From Grifola frondosa (lineage: Eukaryota > Basidiomycota > Agaricomycetes > Polyporales > Grifolaceae): DNA of 64,000 nucleotides. The stretch lies in assembly GCA_001683735.1 (NCBI GenBank), contig LUGG01000001.1, positions 2,232,001-2,296,000 of the forward strand, in the 5' to 3' direction. Shown here piece by piece: positions 33,341 to 44,362 of the stretch. The translations under genes and the position numbers were made by a program. Within the stretch, counting starts at the first letter, position 1. Each line of letters starts with the position of its first letter. The notes under the pieces were generated by a model, which searched no databases, was not told where the DNA came from, and saw only the letters and a program-made list of their open reading frames with translations.

Positions 33341-34372
33341 ATGGATATGGTACGTGAATTACCACAGGGATAGTTTCCTTGTTCTATGGTGACCAATGGA
33401 GCGCATCTGGAAATTAGACGGAAGACCAGCCCATGGACATGGATGCTAACATGGACACTGCCAGCCCACTACAGCAAGAGCCGCAACAGGCTATGAATCA
33501 AGTGCAGAACATTCCCATGGATCATGCCAATACAGCAGGTAATTCATGATCTGTGCTGCTTTTGTCATAGTCTATATCTCCTCGTACCAGCTCTGACCGA
33601 GATGGATCGTTTGTATCAAGAAATGAGAGCTGTCGTCGCGGGGAACCCCCAAACGCGAGAGCCATTCCGTGACATACCAGTGAAGATTCACATTCGAAGA
33701 CCGGAGAGAGATTCGTGGGCATATATGGGTCGAGGGATCGTCTCCCAAGAAGTTTTGGGACAGTCATCTCGTGTCGGTACGCAAGCTTCTCATTCTAGAA
33801 TTCATTATCTTTGCCGTGACTGATACTCTACGTTACTATGTCCAGTTGTGAGATCAGCTTCGAATCACAAGCTCTTGGCAGCATTTGGGGAGGTTCGTTC
33901 CGTATCACGTTGTCGCTAACTTGCTTATGAACACTGCGTTGCAGGGTACTGCTCTGCAGGCTGAAAAGCGAGGCAACTTTATTGTGATAGGCTGTGTAGA
34001 AGGCAGTCGAGTGGTTTCCTGGTCTTTAAACGTGAGCTGCTTTCATCGTCCCACATAACACACTAACATTCCCCCTCCTGTCTTGCATGACCATTTGAAC
34101 AGGCACTCAATAATTCGGAGACGCTCCGCTTGCTCGCAAGTATCGAGCTCGCGTGCTATTCCTGCAAGCAGGCTGTAGCCGACCCCCATATGCACAATTC
34201 CCACCGCAGACGCATCGCACGCGTCATTAAAGACGACCGCAGACGTCGTCACAAACGTCGAAAGGACCAGGATTCCATGGTTGCCGCCTTTGCGCGCACC
34301 GGCCTCAATACGGACTTGCCAAACCAGCAGCCCCCTGATGCGGTACCTATGCAAGGGGGACCTCAGCTATAG
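33341..34372 (+). CDS. Conserved basidiomycete protein of unknown function
   Basis: Exon 1 is only 9 nt (ATGGATATG, 33341-33349), followed at 33418 by a Met/Asp/Gln-rich exon. Later exons read LTEMDRLYQEMRAVVAGNP, VKIHIRRPERDSWAYMGRG, IVSQEVLGQSSR, VRSASNHKLLAAFGE, GTALQAEKRGNFIVIGCVEG SRVVSWSLN, and LRLLASIELACYSCKQAVAD. They end in a strongly basic stretch, VIKDDRRRRHKRRKDQD, then a Pro/Gln-rich end. The pattern is one I associate with a widespread basidiomycete family without a named domain. The middle part looks like a compact beta-rich module, and the basic tract suggests nuclear localisation. Five or six short introns. It is the intact parent of the relic at 30711. Confidence 0.68.
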
Positions 34373-35228
34373 AAGATGCTATACTGCAAACAGCGGCTGT
34401 GTATCTGTGTCCGTTTCGTCGTGATTGGAAGTTCAGCTCGTTATTGCTAATGTATTCTATCTGTCCGCCGTCTTTTCAGGGCAGCCATGTGTTTATCCCT
34501 CTATCATCGTCTGTATCTCGAGGACCTCTGTTTCTAGTACATTGACATATACACTACCGCGTCCATACATATCCGCCTATCCATCCATTATCCCGTCTGT
34601 CAATTACTTGCGTGTGAGGAAGCATCTCAATTAGTCATTCAATGACAGCGGCGAGAGGACTGTGTGTGCGAGGTAAAGATATAGTTGTGCTACATGAACC
34701 AATGCACAAATCGGCGCCCAGCTTTAAATCACTACTACACGAAGACACGCTTTCTGCAAAAGCACAACCCATGGTACCGTTCCGTCAGCCCCAAAGAAAT
34801 ATGGATAGCAATAGTATAAAGGCACCAGACCGTAGATGAAGCAAATGTGTATCAACGGCACTTCCCGAAGTATCACGAAGGGCATGAGTGAAGGAGAGTA
34901 ATATGTGAACGAGTGGACGGGACCGTGAAGCCCTATGGCGAGAACAGAAGCAGAATGAGCAAGAAAAGCGAAGGGCCCAGGGACATGCCAAGTCTCATCT
35001 GAAATCAGTGCAAACGATAGCACAACAGCAGTCAAACAAGGCTCGTCTGAACGCGAATAATCGGCCAGCCGGGATAAGATACGCGCAGAAGAAGGGTTGG
35101 TGTGGCGAGCGAGGAGGAATGAATACCAATGGTGCTAGACATGTAGAAAACCGGCAGAAGGCGGTCGGAGGTGTCTATCGCCTGGCCCTGCTGACTCAAA
35201 GTGAGGTGTGTCGGTTCATGTTGCTGGG
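34373..35228. other. Convergent intergenic region
   Basis: Lies between two convergent genes and should hold both 3' UTRs. Short open frames on both strands show no domains. Confidence 0.5.
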
Positions 35229-37099
35229 CTATGACCGTCGCGGAGGAGCGGGATACGTGGGATGAAGGTCTGCAAAAATGTCCTCATCGTTATGCCATGC
35301 TAGAGAATCCCCTAGAGGAGATTGCGCTGTCATGCTTAGTGGAGGTAGTTGGGGTGGGTATGCTTCTGTTGGCGACGATCTTGGAGGCAGAAGCTGCGCC
35401 GAATTTGCACTATTACCCAGAAGTCCGGGAATGCTTGTGGGTGCACGTCGCTCGCTGTATTGTGGAGGTAATTCAACCACCTCGTTGTCATCCGGATGTT
35501 CGTCCTCCGCATCAGTGTGCAGGATGAAGCGTGCTGGAGCTTGGTAGCTGGGAACCCCAGCCATAGCCGCTTTTCTCGATGTAGACAAAGTGGTGCTCGA
35601 CTCCGATATTGATGCGGAACCCTCTCCACCTCGAGACCCCGACCCCGAGCCCGCTTGCGAGTTTGGCGGGATCGGTGTCGAGATACTATACGCAGGAGAA
35701 GGTGGGTATGCATCTACTCCAGGATGGCTGGTCCTACGGAGGAGATTCACGGTAGAATTTGGTGTGGGGAAGGTATCGGTAGTGGCATTAGCTTCAGTGT
35801 TGTACAAGGGGTAGGGGCTAACTGCTGGCGCAAGCTTGGTGCCGTCTCTGAAATCGGTGGTGTTCTTCCGGCGAGAAAGACATGGGAACATGTCTACATA
35901 GTGCAGGAAACGAACACGGTGCCGACGGAGCAAGAACACGACGAGCGAGCCAATAATCGCAACGCCGATGAGACTTCCAATTACTGCGCCAGCAATTGTT
36001 CCTCCAGATGACGATGGCGCCACCATTGGCGAAGTCGTTGATGCGCTACCACTGTTAGTAGTGCTTGCGGGGCTCGCAGTTTTTCCAGTGGATGAGAGGG
36101 GAGGCACAGTTTTTGAAGGGGCGACCTGGACCGTGGATGGGGATTGCTAACGAGACAAGTGTCATCGTTGGATAACCCGACTACATTCACTTGTGTGCTT
36201 CCCCCTTGTCGACCTTTGGCATCCGTCACTATGAACAAAAGGGATGTACCGGAAGCAACGTCGGTAATCCAATCCAAAGGAGTCCGATCCAGATGGCGGG
36301 TTTAGGGCAATAGCTTGACCGTGAGGGACGACAGCCTGTGGAAGTTCGATCTCACTTGCACCACAGAAACACAGAAGACGAAATGCCATACCTGTATAGT
36401 AATGGGTTGCACGGCGTTAGTGTAGCCACTAAATGTGTACGTCCTGTTAATCATCAGTAAATACACCTGCCAAACCCACTACGACATCATCTCACCTGCA
36501 TTGTACCAGAGCTGAATTAGTCTCGTAGAAAAAGTCCACGGCTGGAAGGAGTTACACAATTATCAGAACACTCTTGAACGCGGATAACGTGTGACTTTCT
36601 TTTAAAGCTCACCAGGCTTGGTTGTGTTGCACGTTTGCTTGCCAACGGAGTCACCCACGGTAAGAACGTTCGAAACCCCTCCAGTGGCAAATCCAGTCGC
36701 ATCCGACATGATGACTAGCAGTTGATCGCCCTTTGCAAATTGAAGTGGAACTTGAAATGCTCCTCGCCCGTTGCTCACGCTGGAGGAAGGGATGGACACG
36801 GTCGTAGGCCTACCAAACACCTGAAAAGATGGCATTGAGTGCTTCGTTAATGAACACAGTTTCCGTGATGCGCACAGGTACGAGAGAGAGTTCAAACGGC
36901 GCGGTGCCGCCTATACGGATACGGATGGAGGATAAGGTCTAGAATATCGCGTCGAAGACGGCAAATTCACCTGTCCACGATACATTAAAGTCATCACACT
37001 GTGTCGGAGCACTATAAACGAAAGTGAAGTTGGCGGCGGTTGCTAGAGAGCGGTCCACAGTAGGATTAGGATAGGCAGGAGCCCCAGGCGGAACTGCAT
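35229..37099 (-). CDS. Single-pass plasma membrane protein with secreted Ser/Thr-rich ectodomain
   Basis: From the ATG at 37099: signal peptide (MQFRLGLLPILILLWTALS), then an all-beta ectodomain in several exons (NFTFVYSAPTQCDDFNVSW, VSIPSSSVSNGRGAFQVPL QFAKGDQLLVIMSDATGF, then VLTVGDSVGKQTC, and later DWITDVASGTSLLFIVTDA, KGRQGG). A Ser/Thr stalk, one transmembrane helix (GAVIGSLIGVAIIGSLVVFLL) followed by basic RRHRVRF, and a Pro/Ser-rich cytosolic tail with PPQYSERR follow. This plan is a common basidiomycete type resembling wall-stress sensors such as Wsc/Mid2. No catalytic domain is seen and function is unassigned. The intron positions between 36140 and 37050 are approximate. Confidence 0.75.
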
Positions 37100-38381
37100 G
37101 ACTTGAGCAAAGAGTTTGAGGAGTGCCGAGTCGGACAGAAACTGCGAGGAGCGCCTTGGAGAAGAGGAAAGACAGGAGAAGAGAAGGGAGCGAAAGGACG
37201 GGAGGGACGACGAGGTCAGCGAGGAAGATGATGTCGGCCAGATTCTTCCCGACAGATGCTCATATCCGGCCGGCGCTTCTTCATTTTCGGACCACACCGA
37301 GTACTACTAAATCATACAACAACATATCCAATGACATATCCAACAACTATCATCATTGGCACTCAAGATCATATTATTCCATAGATCATACTAGTCACAT
37401 ACGGCAAACGGGCAATGTCACTGCAGCCATGTCCTCTGGAATGAAGGCACGCACGAGACGACAGAGAAGGGAATCGGGGCGATAGTTTGCGGATGCTATG
37501 CGGATACCATGCACAAGCCAGAATGATGTTGAGAAGTTCCATGACACCGCACAGCATCCTTGTTCACCAAGACTTCCATGCAAGTTTCCAAGGAGTCTGG
37601 ACAACCATCCTCATCATTCAACAGTCCCGCCATTGTCGACCATTTAACTGCAAACATCGTTCTCCTCCATTCGTCTTCGATATGCACCATCTGTGCTTGT
37701 AACTGATCGCACGCGAGAGCTGGCGGCTTCGAATTGCGAATACATCAGGCTTCAGGTAACTTGTATGACAAAGGATAGATCAATTGGACTTGCCGAGTCA
37801 TGCGACTGAGGCGTATCTGTTCCAAAGGATGAGATACCAAGATCACTTAAGCGGCTATGATGGAGGCATCTGGAAAGCTGGAAGGGCTATCATTGGGGAC
37901 GAACGCCAACAAAGCGAATGTCTTACCTCAAGTGAGTTTGAATGAAAGATGAAAAGGCCATGTGGATTTCCTCTGTACACGAAGCAGGATAAGAAATTTT
38001 GAGTCAGACATGCTAGTGTCACACACAGCCAGCATAGATGCATGCCATACATGTGTCGATTTCTAGGCCCGGTTTTAACTTGCTCGAGCACTACTTACAT
38101 GTAAATGTGTTTTGTGCGAAAACCTTTGCTTGGAGAAGGCCTCCTCTTCTGTGGAGGAAAAATAGTCAATGAAAATATACGCACGGTATAGATTGGAAAT
38201 AGATCTGGCTTGTGGTTCTGGTTCTTCTTTGCATGGCCAAATCCGGATGAACACTGAAGATTATGTACTGTTATTTGGCTTTGGTGGCTGCAATATCTGG
38301 AATTGTCTGACCATGATGCTCTTAACCGCCGTCCTCCCTGATTTCACCCACAAACGAGCCACGGCGTACGGCACCATATAG
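37100..38381. other. Long divergent intergenic region
   Basis: Promoter space for the membrane protein (left) and the desaturase (right). The reverse of 37115-37240 is rich in Ser codons upstream of the signal peptide and could extend that frame, but a signal peptide at 37099 is the better start. No RNA gene recognised. Confidence 0.45.
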
Positions 38382-40165
38382 ATGGGTCTGCTCCCTGCGC
38401 CAGTATGGTCTCGCGACCAGATTGCCACCCGTATCCTTGCCGGCGAAGCCCTCGTCATTCTGCGCAACCAGGTTATACGCGTCCCTCCTTCATGGCTAAC
38501 TGCGCACCCAGGCGGTACACTCGCCATCCTCCATTTCGTCGGACGGGATGCCACGGATGAGGTAGAAGCGTTCCATTCTGACGAGACGCTGAAAAAGATG
38601 AAAGGTTTCGTTATTGGCACTGTGGACGTCGGGGAGGAAGGCTGGCAACCGCTCCTACCTCCCGTCGCGACTGGGTGGGTCAGGAAGGTTGGGAATAGCG
38701 GTAGGGTGGAGTGGTATAACGAAGCAGAGGCCTTGAGATCTTCCGAAGGCACGGGAACTTCACCTGCATACCAACTTCTTCTAGTCAAGAAGGAGAATTC
38801 GTCTGCGTGCGGGCCCTCCATGTCCACGATACAGCTCCTCCCACTACCCTCACTACGAAACTCCAACTCCAGCATTCGGACGCATATAGAGAGCTGCATA
38901 AGCGTATTGTAGATGCCGGTCTCTACGAAACGCGTTATATCACTGGATATGGACCTGAAATAGTGCGCTATACCTTGTTGGCTTTGCTGTCTGCTTTCGC
39001 GTATTCGAAGGGCTGGTTTGCTCTTAGTGCCATATCTCTTGGGTTGTTCTGGCATCAACTCACCTTCTTTGCGCATGATCTTGGACATATGGGTGTCACA
39101 CATAACTGGGCCATAGACCGTCTAGTTGCCATTTTCGTTGCCGATTTCCTGGGAGGTATGAGTATTGGTTGGTGGGTTGACGTGAGTATTTCAACTCTAT
39201 ATCATGTTGCATTGGTTCTGAATACTATTCCAGAATCACAACATACATCACTGTAAGTACGTTGGCATTGTTCTTAGAATTGTAATAACAAAATGCATGG
39301 TTCTGGAGTGGTCACTAACCATCCTTCTCAGTATGTCCCGTTAACGTCTAGTCCGTTTTGTCACTAATATAGTAACGTGCAGTGATCCCGACATTCAACA
39401 TCTCCCATTCTTCGCTGTCTCTCCCGTGTTCCTTAAGTCCCTCTGGTCATGTACTACAAGCGCGAGATGACTTTTGACGTCTTCGGCAAAATCTTCATCT
39501 CTATCCAACATAAGCTTTTCTACATCATCTTAGCTCTCGCGCGTTTCAACCTCTACGCCAACTCCTATGGTTTCCTCGCTAAGACGGCGTTTCAACCGAA
39601 ACGCTTTAAAGGGGACGTTGGTGGTGGTGGACGGAGGTTGCGAGCATCGGATTATTCTGGTGTTGGTACCTCGAAGTCCTGAAAGGGTGCAGAACCTGGA
39701 GCAACATACTGGTGTATCTGCTTCTGAGCCATATTGCGGCCAGTCCGGTTCACGTACAGGTAAGATTTTAGTTCCTTTATTGTGAAAGCCGCACTAATCA
39801 CCGTGCAGATCGTTCTTTCCCATTTCTCGCGTTCCACCGCTGATGTGGGCCCCGTCGAGTCCTTCGCGGCGCGTCAGCTACGGACTACAGTTGATGTGAT
39901 TTGCCCGCCCTCTTTGGCATTTATCCACGGTGGCCTTCACCTCCAGGTGACGCACCACCTCTTCCCGCGCCTTCCCCGACACAACCTCCTCGAGGCAAGC
40001 ATGCTCGTCAAAGAATTTGCGAAAGAGCAAGGTTTGGAATTCGCGGAATTCGGTTTCATAGAGGGTAATGGTGAAGTGAGGGGAGTCTTAAAACAGGTTG
40101 CGGACCAAGTGAAGATTGTTGGTATGGTGGCGAACGCCGAAATCAACGACGCGATGAAAGATTAG
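38382..40165 (+). CDS. Cytochrome b5-fused fatty acid/sphingolipid desaturase (delta-8 type)
   Basis: The N-terminal cytochrome b5 domain has the haem ligands in AHPGGTLAILHFVGRDATDE and AFHSDETLKKMKGF. The desaturase domain (PF00487) has three His boxes: FAHDLGHMGVTHNW; NHNIHH, rebuilt by splicing at about 39182-39232; and LQVTHHLFPRLPRHN with Gln in place of the first His of box 3, the mark of front-end or sphingolipid desaturases. Hydrophobic segments flank boxes 1 and 2. About 510 residues, five or more introns. It is expected in the ER membrane, acting on the long-chain base of ceramides. Delta-8 is inferred from fungal homologues; a front-end acyl desaturase remains possible. Confidence 0.85.
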
Positions 40166-40443
40166 TTACCACAGCTACATTTTACCCTCCACTCAGCACT
40201 TATCGAACTCAAGCGTGTCTCATGTTCACGCTAAATGACATTCTAGAGTTGGATACCCTTAAATGACATCACAAATTGCAGGGACCCATAAAGCTCGAGG
40301 TGAAGGCGTGCTCATCATATTCATTGCATGAGGCATATGATGGGATAAAAACCAGGTGTGCCAGATTTTGGGTACATGAAGAGGGCGGATAGCATGAATG
40401 CAGCAAACACAGGAAAGAGAAGACCAAAGAGGGAGCAGATAGT

Positions 40444-41243
40444 TTACTTCTTCTTGTTTGCCTCCTCCTCCGCCTTCTACAAGCCGGAGTACAGGACGTG
40501 AGTGAGTCAACACAAGCGTACTGCGTGAACAACGAACCTTGGCTTCCCGAAGCTTGCGCTTGCCCTCATTGCGGGCAGAAGCGCGCTCGTTGCGCAGAGT
40601 GCGGAACGCTTGGAACTCGCGCTCGTCCGAGGTGATTTTCCGGGGTGCCTCAGGCACGAAGGACGAGGGGATGACGATATTAGCACGGGTGGTAGCAGCG
40701 GTGAGGTCGTCACCCTGTATCTGATTTCAGCAACCCCATGAAAACCAGCGAAGGCGCAAAAACATACAGTAGAGTCGCCCGTCTTGGGCTTCTTCGCATT
40801 GCGGGGGAAGACGATCAAGCGCGCCTTGTACGACTTCAGACGCTCCACATTGACTGCCTTGCCCTCCTCGCTCAGGTTTCTCCTTCGGTGGTCGACAACA
40901 ATGCCGACACCGCGCGCCTCCTTCTTGCCGATGCCTGCCTCCTTGAGCTCGGCGAGAGTGAACCCCCGTCCCTCACGGACCTTCCTGTTGTAGCGGATAG
41001 TTTGTGCGCGGACGGCGGGGCGGAGGAGAGAAAGAGGGCGGACGCCAAGTTGGGCAGCCTTGGTCTTGCGGGCCTGGCGACGGCGGAGCTTGCGCCCGGG
41101 CTGGTCGAACCAGGTGCGGACACGGCTCTGCCAGTCCTTGCGGAAATGGTTCTGGTGGAGGACTGAATTACAGAAAGTTAGCTTCTGCACGCCTTAACCG
41201 CGTTCTGAGCTCCAGACGGACCGTTGTTATGTGCGAAACCCAT
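40444..41243 (-). CDS. rpl13: 60S ribosomal protein eL13 (RPL13)
   Basis: Exon 1 is MGFAHNN (ATG at 41243); after an intron comes VLHQNHFRKDWQSRVRTWFD and the family core QPGRKLRRRQARKTKAAQLG, then RPAVRAQTIRYNRKVREGRG. Next are FTLAELKEAGIGKKEARGVG, IVVDHRRRNLSEEGKAVNV and KSYKARLIVFPRN. A second intron precedes GDDLTAATTRANIVIPSS. A last intron leads to the Lys-rich end (AEEEANKKK). It is part of the large ribosomal subunit, very basic, of normal length (about 210 residues), with no frame problems. The region upstream to about 41600 probably holds its promoter and may include a 5' UTR intron. Confidence 0.95.
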
Positions 41244-42063
41244 TGTTCAGTCTGCAATCATTCAGAGAGTCAGCCAAACGCAGATATCGGAGAATTGGCG
41301 AAATGCGAGACGTCGCTACATCCGACACTTGGGAGATCGATCCAGCATGTTTTCGGGCTCTTTTCTTCACATCGACCAGATCAACAGCACAAGGGACGGT
41401 CATAGCGACGTTCTGCAGCATTTCCAGGCAAAATTGGGCTCGACATACTGACCTTGAGGGGTCTTGAAGGGGCAGCCGTGCAGAATTCTACGTTTGCGAT
41501 GGTCTCAGCCACAGAGCGACGGTCGGAGTTTCAATTTGCCGGAGAGGCCGACATCCCCCGGCTGCTTCGGGGCGCTCTATATACACTGTCACTGTCGACG
41601 TCCACTTTAGAGCTATATCTTTCCATATATCTCTCCACTATGCTGCCTTCTCCTGTATGCCGCTACTCGGCGGCTCCACGAAAGTACACAGTCTATGTTA
41701 TCTAGTTGATACCAACGTTGGCCTCATCGAAATATGGTAGAGATATCCCTCTTTGGCATAGCGCGTCGAACCAAGTCTACGGTAAATCTTAGTACCGTAT
41801 GACAGGATCCATGAGAATCACCGCCGCTTTGCCCACTGTCGACGTTTTGAGGAAGTCGGTTGTCTTCCGCTAGCCTTCTCTTGTTCAGTTGCGCGCCGCG
41901 ACACTGTCTCACAATGGAAGTCGCGCATGCTAACTCGTCTTCCAAACCCGTTCATCTCGCACCCTTGCCGTGCGTATTACGTTTAGCCAGGCGAGGAATA
42001 TCGTACAAATGGCCCCCTTCGCTAGTCTCCCATCACACCCGCCTTCGTTCGTAAATCACCAGC
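41244..42063. other. Divergent intergenic region (RPL13 / MetE-like)
   Basis: A TATA-like tctatatacac occurs near 41577-41587. The pyrimidine-rich stretch before 42064 fits the MetE-like promoter. No gene is supportable. Confidence 0.45.
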
Positions 42064-43851
42064 ATGCCCCACCTGCACCTGAACCCGCCCTTCCGCGCAG
42101 AGCACGTCGGCTCGCTGCTCCGCCCGGCGAAGCTCTTGGCGAAGCGCACCGATTTTGAGGCAGGCAAATGCTCCGCAGAAGAACTCAAGGCTGTGGAAGA
42201 TGAGAGTATCCCTGCTATCGTGAGGCTGCAACAGGAAGCCGGGATCAAGACCATCACCGACGGGGAGATGCGCAGGTGAAGTGTGGCCGTTTGGGAATCC
42301 AACTATGCAGCTGTGCTCATCAGCGTTCAGAGGCGCGTTTTACCAGGGGATGTTCGAGAACCTCGATGGGATGACCATCATACCCAATAGTAAGCCTCCT
42401 TGCGTAGCCGCGTTGCAGTATTCTAAATATGATTTTTAGGATCACTGGATACCTTCAAGGTACGGCCCCACTCAATTGGGTGTATGTGATTTATGAACGT
42501 TTTATGTAGGCATACATCCCTTATGTGGCTCTATTTCATGCCATGGGCATTCCGGGCTACCCGTCGATTTATTGTACCGTGAGCAATCATGTACACGGTC
42601 CCGTTCGGCGGACTAGATGCATTTGATCCTATCAGGGAAAGATCAAAAGGACCAAGGGTATTCATACCGAAGATTTCAAATTTCTGAGTAGCTTGGTTGC
42701 CCCAGAGGTGCTGTACTCGGAACCAAAGCAATGCTTATATCCTAATTATGTATTTGGACAGGATGTGAAAACTCTCAAGGTCACCGTGTGTGGCCCAACC
42801 TGGATGCACCTCCGGCATGGATCAGACTTCACATACGACACGTCAGTATACAAGAATGATGGTGCGTAGTCAACCCAACTCGCGGTTCGTCATCTGGCTC
42901 AATGATGAATCGATGACATGCCATGACGTAGCCGAGTACTTTGCAGACCTGATCCGTGCATACCGAGAGGAAATTGACGAGCTATACTCTCTCGGGTGTC
43001 GTAATATCCAGTTCGATGATCCGACATTCTGCTTTTTCTGCGCCGAGTCTATGATCGCAGGTATGGAACAAGCTGGCGTGGACCATGAGGCGTTGTTGGA
43101 CACGTACATCACCCTGTATAATAGCATCATCGATGATCGTCCGGCCGACTTGACGATTGGACTTCATACATGCCGGGGAAATTTCAAGGCAAGCTGCTTT
43201 TCATGTTGTATACCGCGTGTTTTGTCAATATATCGCGTCTCTTCAATAGGGCATGCACTATTCGGAAGGAGGGTACGGGCGCATCGCGGAGAAACTCTTC
43301 AAGGACCTGAGCGTCGATTGCTTCTACGTGAGTATCCTAGTGCCAAAACAGAGACAGTTCTCAGATGTTTTCTCCAGTTGGAATATGACAACGATCGCGC
43401 GGGCAATTTTGAGCCGTTCGACACCTACCTCCTCATAAAGTTTGCTATTTTGGGCATAATAACCACGAAGAGCGGCACGGTGGGTGTCATTTACACAGTC
43501 ATGCATGCCAAGCTCACGACTAGCGTAGCTCGAAGAGCTTCGGTGATCAAGGAGCGAGTCTTGGAAGCTGCTAAGATCATCTCAAAGGGCGATCCTGAAC
43601 GATCGGTGTCTGCTGCGCTGAACCAGTGAGCTCTGCCACCTTCCAGAGCCGCTCAAGCTGACTGCGGTGTCTAGAATTTGCCTCAGCCCGCAGTGCGGGT
43701 TCGCATCCGTATTCGAGGGCAATCCGATCACTGAAGAGGTCCGTTGATTTGTCGGAGAAAGGCGAGATGCATTGACTGACTCAGCCAGTTTGTAGGACGA
43801 AAGAAAAAGTTGCACTGGTAGTGGATGTTGCAAGACAGATTTGGCAGTGAT
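42064..43851 (+). CDS. MetE-like (cobalamin-independent methionine synthase, C-terminal barrel) protein
   Basis: A stand-alone UROD/MetE-type barrel (PF01717), about 420 residues, lacking the N-terminal barrel of full MetE. Start PHLHLNPPFRAEHVGSLLRP; then EAGIKTITDGEMRR, GIPGYPSIYCTGKIKRTKG-like exon text around 42545-42650, KVTVCGPTWMHLRHGSD, NIQFDDPTFCFF, IGLHTCRGNF (a zinc-ligand Cys), YSEGGYGRIAEKLF, and LSPQCGFASVFEGN (second ligand Cys). A last exon ends KVALVVDVARQIWQ, stop at 43849-43851. Ten or so short introns. The substrate is uncertain: relatives use homocysteine or other thiols. It is not the housekeeping methionine synthase by length. Confidence 0.82.
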
Positions 43852-44362
43852 CCAGAGTGATCCTCGATTGGGGTGGAGTATTTGGATGATGTCTGTGCCG
43901 CGCAAATTTGACGACCAATTGTATGTATTTGTTCGATACGATGGAAATGGATAGGGTTGATTTTGTGGGAAACCCGGAGGAGAATAGCGAAAGGGATGGA
44001 CGAGCGGAGGAGAGGGGGGGCGGAGAGGCCGGAATGGAGAAGAGTGGCGAATGGAGGAAGAGGCCGTGTATGGCCGCAGAGTGGCCCCTGGCGGCTCTAT
44101 GTAATGCGCTCTCACACAAAGACTGGCTCGCCTTGCCTCGTCCACCCAGTCGTCTCTCCCAACGACATCGCCTCTTGCTAGCTTTCAACTTTCTCGCTCT
44201 CCTTCACTCTTTTCTCGTTACCTGTTGTATAGTATCGGACTGGTTTCCGTCGGTATCAGACCGCAATCTTGGCGTGGGAGAACCGGTCGCACTGTCCTTG
44301 CCGCGAATTCGTCGCCTGACCAGTTGTTGACTTGAATCTGTTCTGCCAGACTCGCCCCAACC
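43852..44362. other. Intergenic, Pal1 promoter region
   Basis: A pyrimidine-rich stretch at 44140-44225 lies upstream of the Pal1 start. Long open frames on both strands around 43900-44190 have low complexity and no domain. Confidence 0.45.

Larger units (their letters stand above)
29300..33540 (+). repeat. Tandem duplication of a kinase gene plus the start of its neighbour
   Basis: Block 1 covers 29305-30811 and block 2 covers 31063-33535. Matching parts, in order: a non-coding leader, the APH-like gene, its 3' flank, and a stretch coding DMDANMDTASPLQ. Block 2 holds an extra segment of roughly 550 bp before its kinase gene. Block 1 has lost roughly 450-500 bp that in block 2 carries the first exon of the next gene. 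Confidence 0.8.

Noticed and set aside
38382..40165. Delta-9 stearoyl-CoA desaturase (OLE1)
   Set aside because: The cytochrome b5 domain is N-terminal and the third box begins with Gln (QVTHH), unlike OLE1.
43774..43784. TGACTCA in the MetE-like gene
   Set aside because: It lies within an intron near the 3' end, not in a promoter; one heptamer is expected by chance.
42064..43851. Full housekeeping methionine synthase (MetE)
   Set aside because: Only one barrel (about 420 residues) is present; full MetE is about 760 residues with a duplicated barrel.
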